A stretch of 64,000 bases of DNA from contig NZ_CP118753.2 of assembly GCF_034480035.2 (NCBI RefSeq), positions 2,337,486-2,401,485 on the forward strand. The letters run 5' to 3'. Shown piece after piece: positions 61,869 to 64,000 of this stretch (positions are counted from its first letter, which is position 1; every line of letters starts with the position of its first letter). This DNA comes from Methanosphaera sp. ISO3-F5. GTDB lineage: Archaea; Methanobacteriota; Methanobacteria; Methanobacteriales; Methanobacteriaceae. The position numbers and the translations under genes were made by a program. The notes under the pieces were generated by a model. The model made no database searches. It saw nothing but the letters and a program-made list of their open reading frames with translations, and had not been told where the DNA came from.

Positions 61869-63997
61869 TCATCATCCCAACATTTCAATAACTCTTTTTT
61901 AAAGAATTTATGCACATTTTCTGCACCAACAATCTCCTCATCCAACACCCACCATGATGGATAAAGAATAAATGGTTCCTGTTGAGTTCCACCAATACCT
62001 CCATGACTACCAATAAGCTCCTCAAAAGCGTATACTTCACCATTAGATGAATCATATTCACTATTAACCAATATATCCGGAACATGGTCAAAATTATCTG
62101 TTCTTTTAAGATGATCCACTACATGTTCACCATACTTTTCCAGAAAATTACTTCCAACAATTTTATCATCATCCAAATAATACACATCATTATCTGATAG
62201 GACCATAGTACCAAGTATCTCCGATTTTACCATTACAAATCCTATACCCTCATGATTAGCAAGACCATTTATTAATCCCGGAAAAGCATCCTCCATCTGT
62301 TCATAGGTTAACCTACCAGGCCAGTCAGTAAAGTATATGAGGCCAAGATTACCTGATGCCAATACTATTGTCTGAGGAGTTTCATCCTTCACCAACTCTT
62401 CACTCACAAGGTCTACGCCTATATCATACTTATCAGATAATTTCTGTAATCTGTCAAGAATAGGATCCTTTTCTTTAATATAATCCCTTTTTTCTTTTAT
62501 TTCCTTAACAATTTTCTTATTAGATGCATTCTCCTTTGCATTGCCAAATATCTCCCTAGCATGACTAATCTTTTCTTGTAACTTTTCCCTATTTTCTCTT
62601 GCAATAGGACGTATAGTGAAGTTTTCTCCGAAGTGATCCTGGTTTGAATAAAGAATACTGTGAATTGTAATATTATCAGGCAAATAAGAACTTACAAGAT
62701 CATTTAGTGATACACCATACTTTTGTTTAAATGTAGGTCCATTAGATTGTCCATGATCAGATAAAACAATAATATTATATTTACGCTTTGAATCAAGCAC
62801 AGCCCTATGTACACGTTTAATCTGAGTATCAACCTGTCTTAGAGCATGAAAAGAATCCTTATCCCTAATTCCTGAATGATGAGCAATTTCATCATAACCC
62901 ATATAAGTAGCATACATAGTATTAAACCGGCCAGCATACACATCACCTATCAGAGTGTATGTTGTAGCCTCCCTCATAACAATATTTGCACCACTTCTTG
63001 AAACAAAATAATAGAATCCTCTCTTAATCCTAGGCCGAATATCCCTAACAGTATGTTCTACTCGTGATAACAATTCAAGAAACATATCCGCCATAAACAA
63101 TACCAGTATCCTTGTAATAATATAAGGTGAAGAATACAGGTAATACCATGTTTTAGTATAAAAATCAGATAGCTTGGTTAATTTACTATAGGTTAACAGA
63201 CAGTCCTCAGCATCACCCGAAAACAGGTTACTTCGACTAGCCCCCACGTTTGACAATAAACCATCACCATCAGATATTCTTCTTTCAATACTGATTGCAT
63301 CAGACAAAGTATTTGAAGAAACTATCTTGTTATCATTTTCTTTTTCAACCCAACGAAAAGCAGGTATGTTAGAATTATTTCCATGCAATATTCCTGCCTG
63401 TGAAGAACTTGTCTGACTTGAAAGATCAGTTTGCCATTTTGTAAGCTTATGACTACCATCATCAAGAAATCTTTTCAAGTAAGGCATACTACCATTATTT
63501 AATGCTTCAATCAATACATCATATGCCAATCCATCAATTTCCAGGAATATGAAACCTTCCTTGTCAATATTTTTATTTGGCTGAATTTGTCTTCGTAACA
63601 CATACCTGTAATATGTAGAGTCCTCATCAATATCCATTATTAAGGAAATTATAGAGTTTATAAGGCCTAACAATAATGGTATTGAAAATAGTGAAATTCC
63701 TTCAATTGAAAAGGCAGGAAATATTATACTTATCACATAAAGTATAATTCCATCCAGTAGGAAAGTTCCAAAACCTAAAGTGAAAACTATAAACTTTAAC
63801 GAAATATATGACAATACTGGCCATAATACAGCATTTATTATTGATAATAATGAAATCACTATTAATGCTGTTGTAAAATCAGGTAAGTTTATTCCGCCAA
63901 TAGTTTGGGTTATTATAAAGAATATTAGCACTTCTAAAAATAGGAATATTAATGTTTTAATTATTCTGGTAAAATTCTCTCTAAAAAAATCATACAT
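61865..63997 (-). CDS. Membrane protein: phage-holin-like domain plus alkaline-phosphatase-superfamily hydrolase
   Basis: 710 residues to an ATG almost at the window edge (an earlier start outside is possible). Residues 1-125 have four helices of the Phage_holin_4_2 (YvlD-like) type. The rest is a type I phosphodiesterase/alkaline-phosphatase fold: EIDGLAYDVL (metal Asp), LSSQTSSSQAGILHG (Ser/Thr nucleophile), YDEIAHHSG, VVLSDHGQSNG and GSHGGIGGTQQEPF (metal ligands). A coiled-coil-like charged segment lies at about 470-500. It may act on phospholipid headgroups or nucleotide-linked substrates at the membrane. Confidence 0.8.
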   Translation of the reverse strand: MYDFFRENFTRIIKTLIFLFLEVLIFFIITQTIGGINLPDFTTALIVISLLSIINAVLWPVLSYISLKFIVFTLGFGTFLLDGIILYVISIIFPAFSIEGISLFSIPLLLGLINSIISLIMDIDEDSTYYRYVLRRQIQPNKNIDKEGFIFLEIDGLAYDVLIEALNNGSMPYLKRFLDDGSHKLTKWQTDLSSQTSSSQAGILHGNNSNIPAFRWVEKENDNKIVSSNTLSDAISIERRISDGDGLLSNVGASRSNLFSGDAEDCLLTYSKLTKLSDFYTKTWYYLYSSPYIITRILVLFMADMFLELLSRVEHTVRDIRPRIKRGFYYFVSRSGANIVMREATTYTLIGDVYAGRFNTMYATYMGYDEIAHHSGIRDKDSFHALRQVDTQIKRVHRAVLDSKRKYNIIVLSDHGQSNGPTFKQKYGVSLNDLVSSYLPDNITIHSILYSNQDHFGENFTIRPIARENREKLQEKISHAREIFGNAKENASNKKIVKEIKEKRDYIKEKDPILDRLQKLSDKYDIGVDLVSEELVKDETPQTIVLASGNLGLIYFTDWPGRLTYEQMEDAFPGLINGLANHEGIGFVMVKSEILGTMVLSDNDVYYLDDDKIVGSNFLEKYGEHVVDHLKRTDNFDHVPDILVNSEYDSSNGEVYAFEELIGSHGGIGGTQQEPFILYPSWWVLDEEIVGAENVHKFFKKELLKCWDDD

Positions 63998-64000
63998 TTT

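Overview
The window is about 64 kb of a very AT-rich methanogen chromosome of the order Methanobacteriales. It most resembles Methanosphaera (M. stadtmanae or a close relative). The evidence is an energy-converting hydrogenase (Ehb) operon, the coenzyme F430 gene cfbD, archaeal-type MetK and YchF, the cobamide gene cbiE, and two huge Asn/Thr-rich adhesin-like proteins typical of gut Methanobacteriales. The species is inferred from gene content and style, not from a database match.

Layout. 1-4370 (-): ehbA to ehbJ, the antiporter-like membrane arm of Ehb, cut by the left edge. 4711-6229 (-): a DUF457/YdjM-type membrane protein and an AspA/AstE-type zinc hydrolase. 6426-11627 (-): adhesin-like protein 1. 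11.6-24.3 kb is an accessory island. It holds a frameshifted archaeal ATPase, a decayed RelE-type toxin beside a long antitoxin-like gene, a duplicated ATPase tail, four ATPases with PD-(D/E)XK-like C-termini (two pairs of paralogues), several tandem or palindromic repeat sets near these genes, and two 600-bp-spaced copies of a structured-RNA element ending in a 35-residue hydrophobic peptide gene. 24.4-26.6 kb (+): argG and a short-chain dehydrogenase. 26.8-39.5 kb (-): a CoA-disulfide-reductase-type flavoprotein, cfbD, a nucleotide-sugar-dehydrogenase-like gene, ychF, cbiE, a site-2 protease, purL and ileS. 39700-41226: a complete insertion sequence with 8-bp target duplications. 41430-58040 (-): a giant adhesin-like gene of about 5,500 codons. 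58.5-64 kb: metK (-), a three-gene operon DUF192/metallophosphoesterase/flavo-ferredoxin (+), and a holin-like plus alkaline-phosphatase-fold membrane protein (-).

How it works together. Core genes fit hydrogenotrophic methanogenesis: Ehb couples an ion gradient to ferredoxin reduction by H2, CfbD makes the methyl-coenzyme M reductase cofactor, and cbiE serves cobamide synthesis. Both adhesins look like secreted surface proteins. Adhesin 1 has a 13-C homopolymer in its upstream region. Adhesin 2 has ACG where a start codon is expected.

Best candidates for something undescribed are (1) the twin structured RNA/35-residue peptide elements at 23038-24069, resembling a type I toxin or a peptide-coding regulatory RNA, and (2) the paralogous ATPase/nuclease-like genes, two of which have upstream arrays of unrelated sequence with the same 23-bp period.
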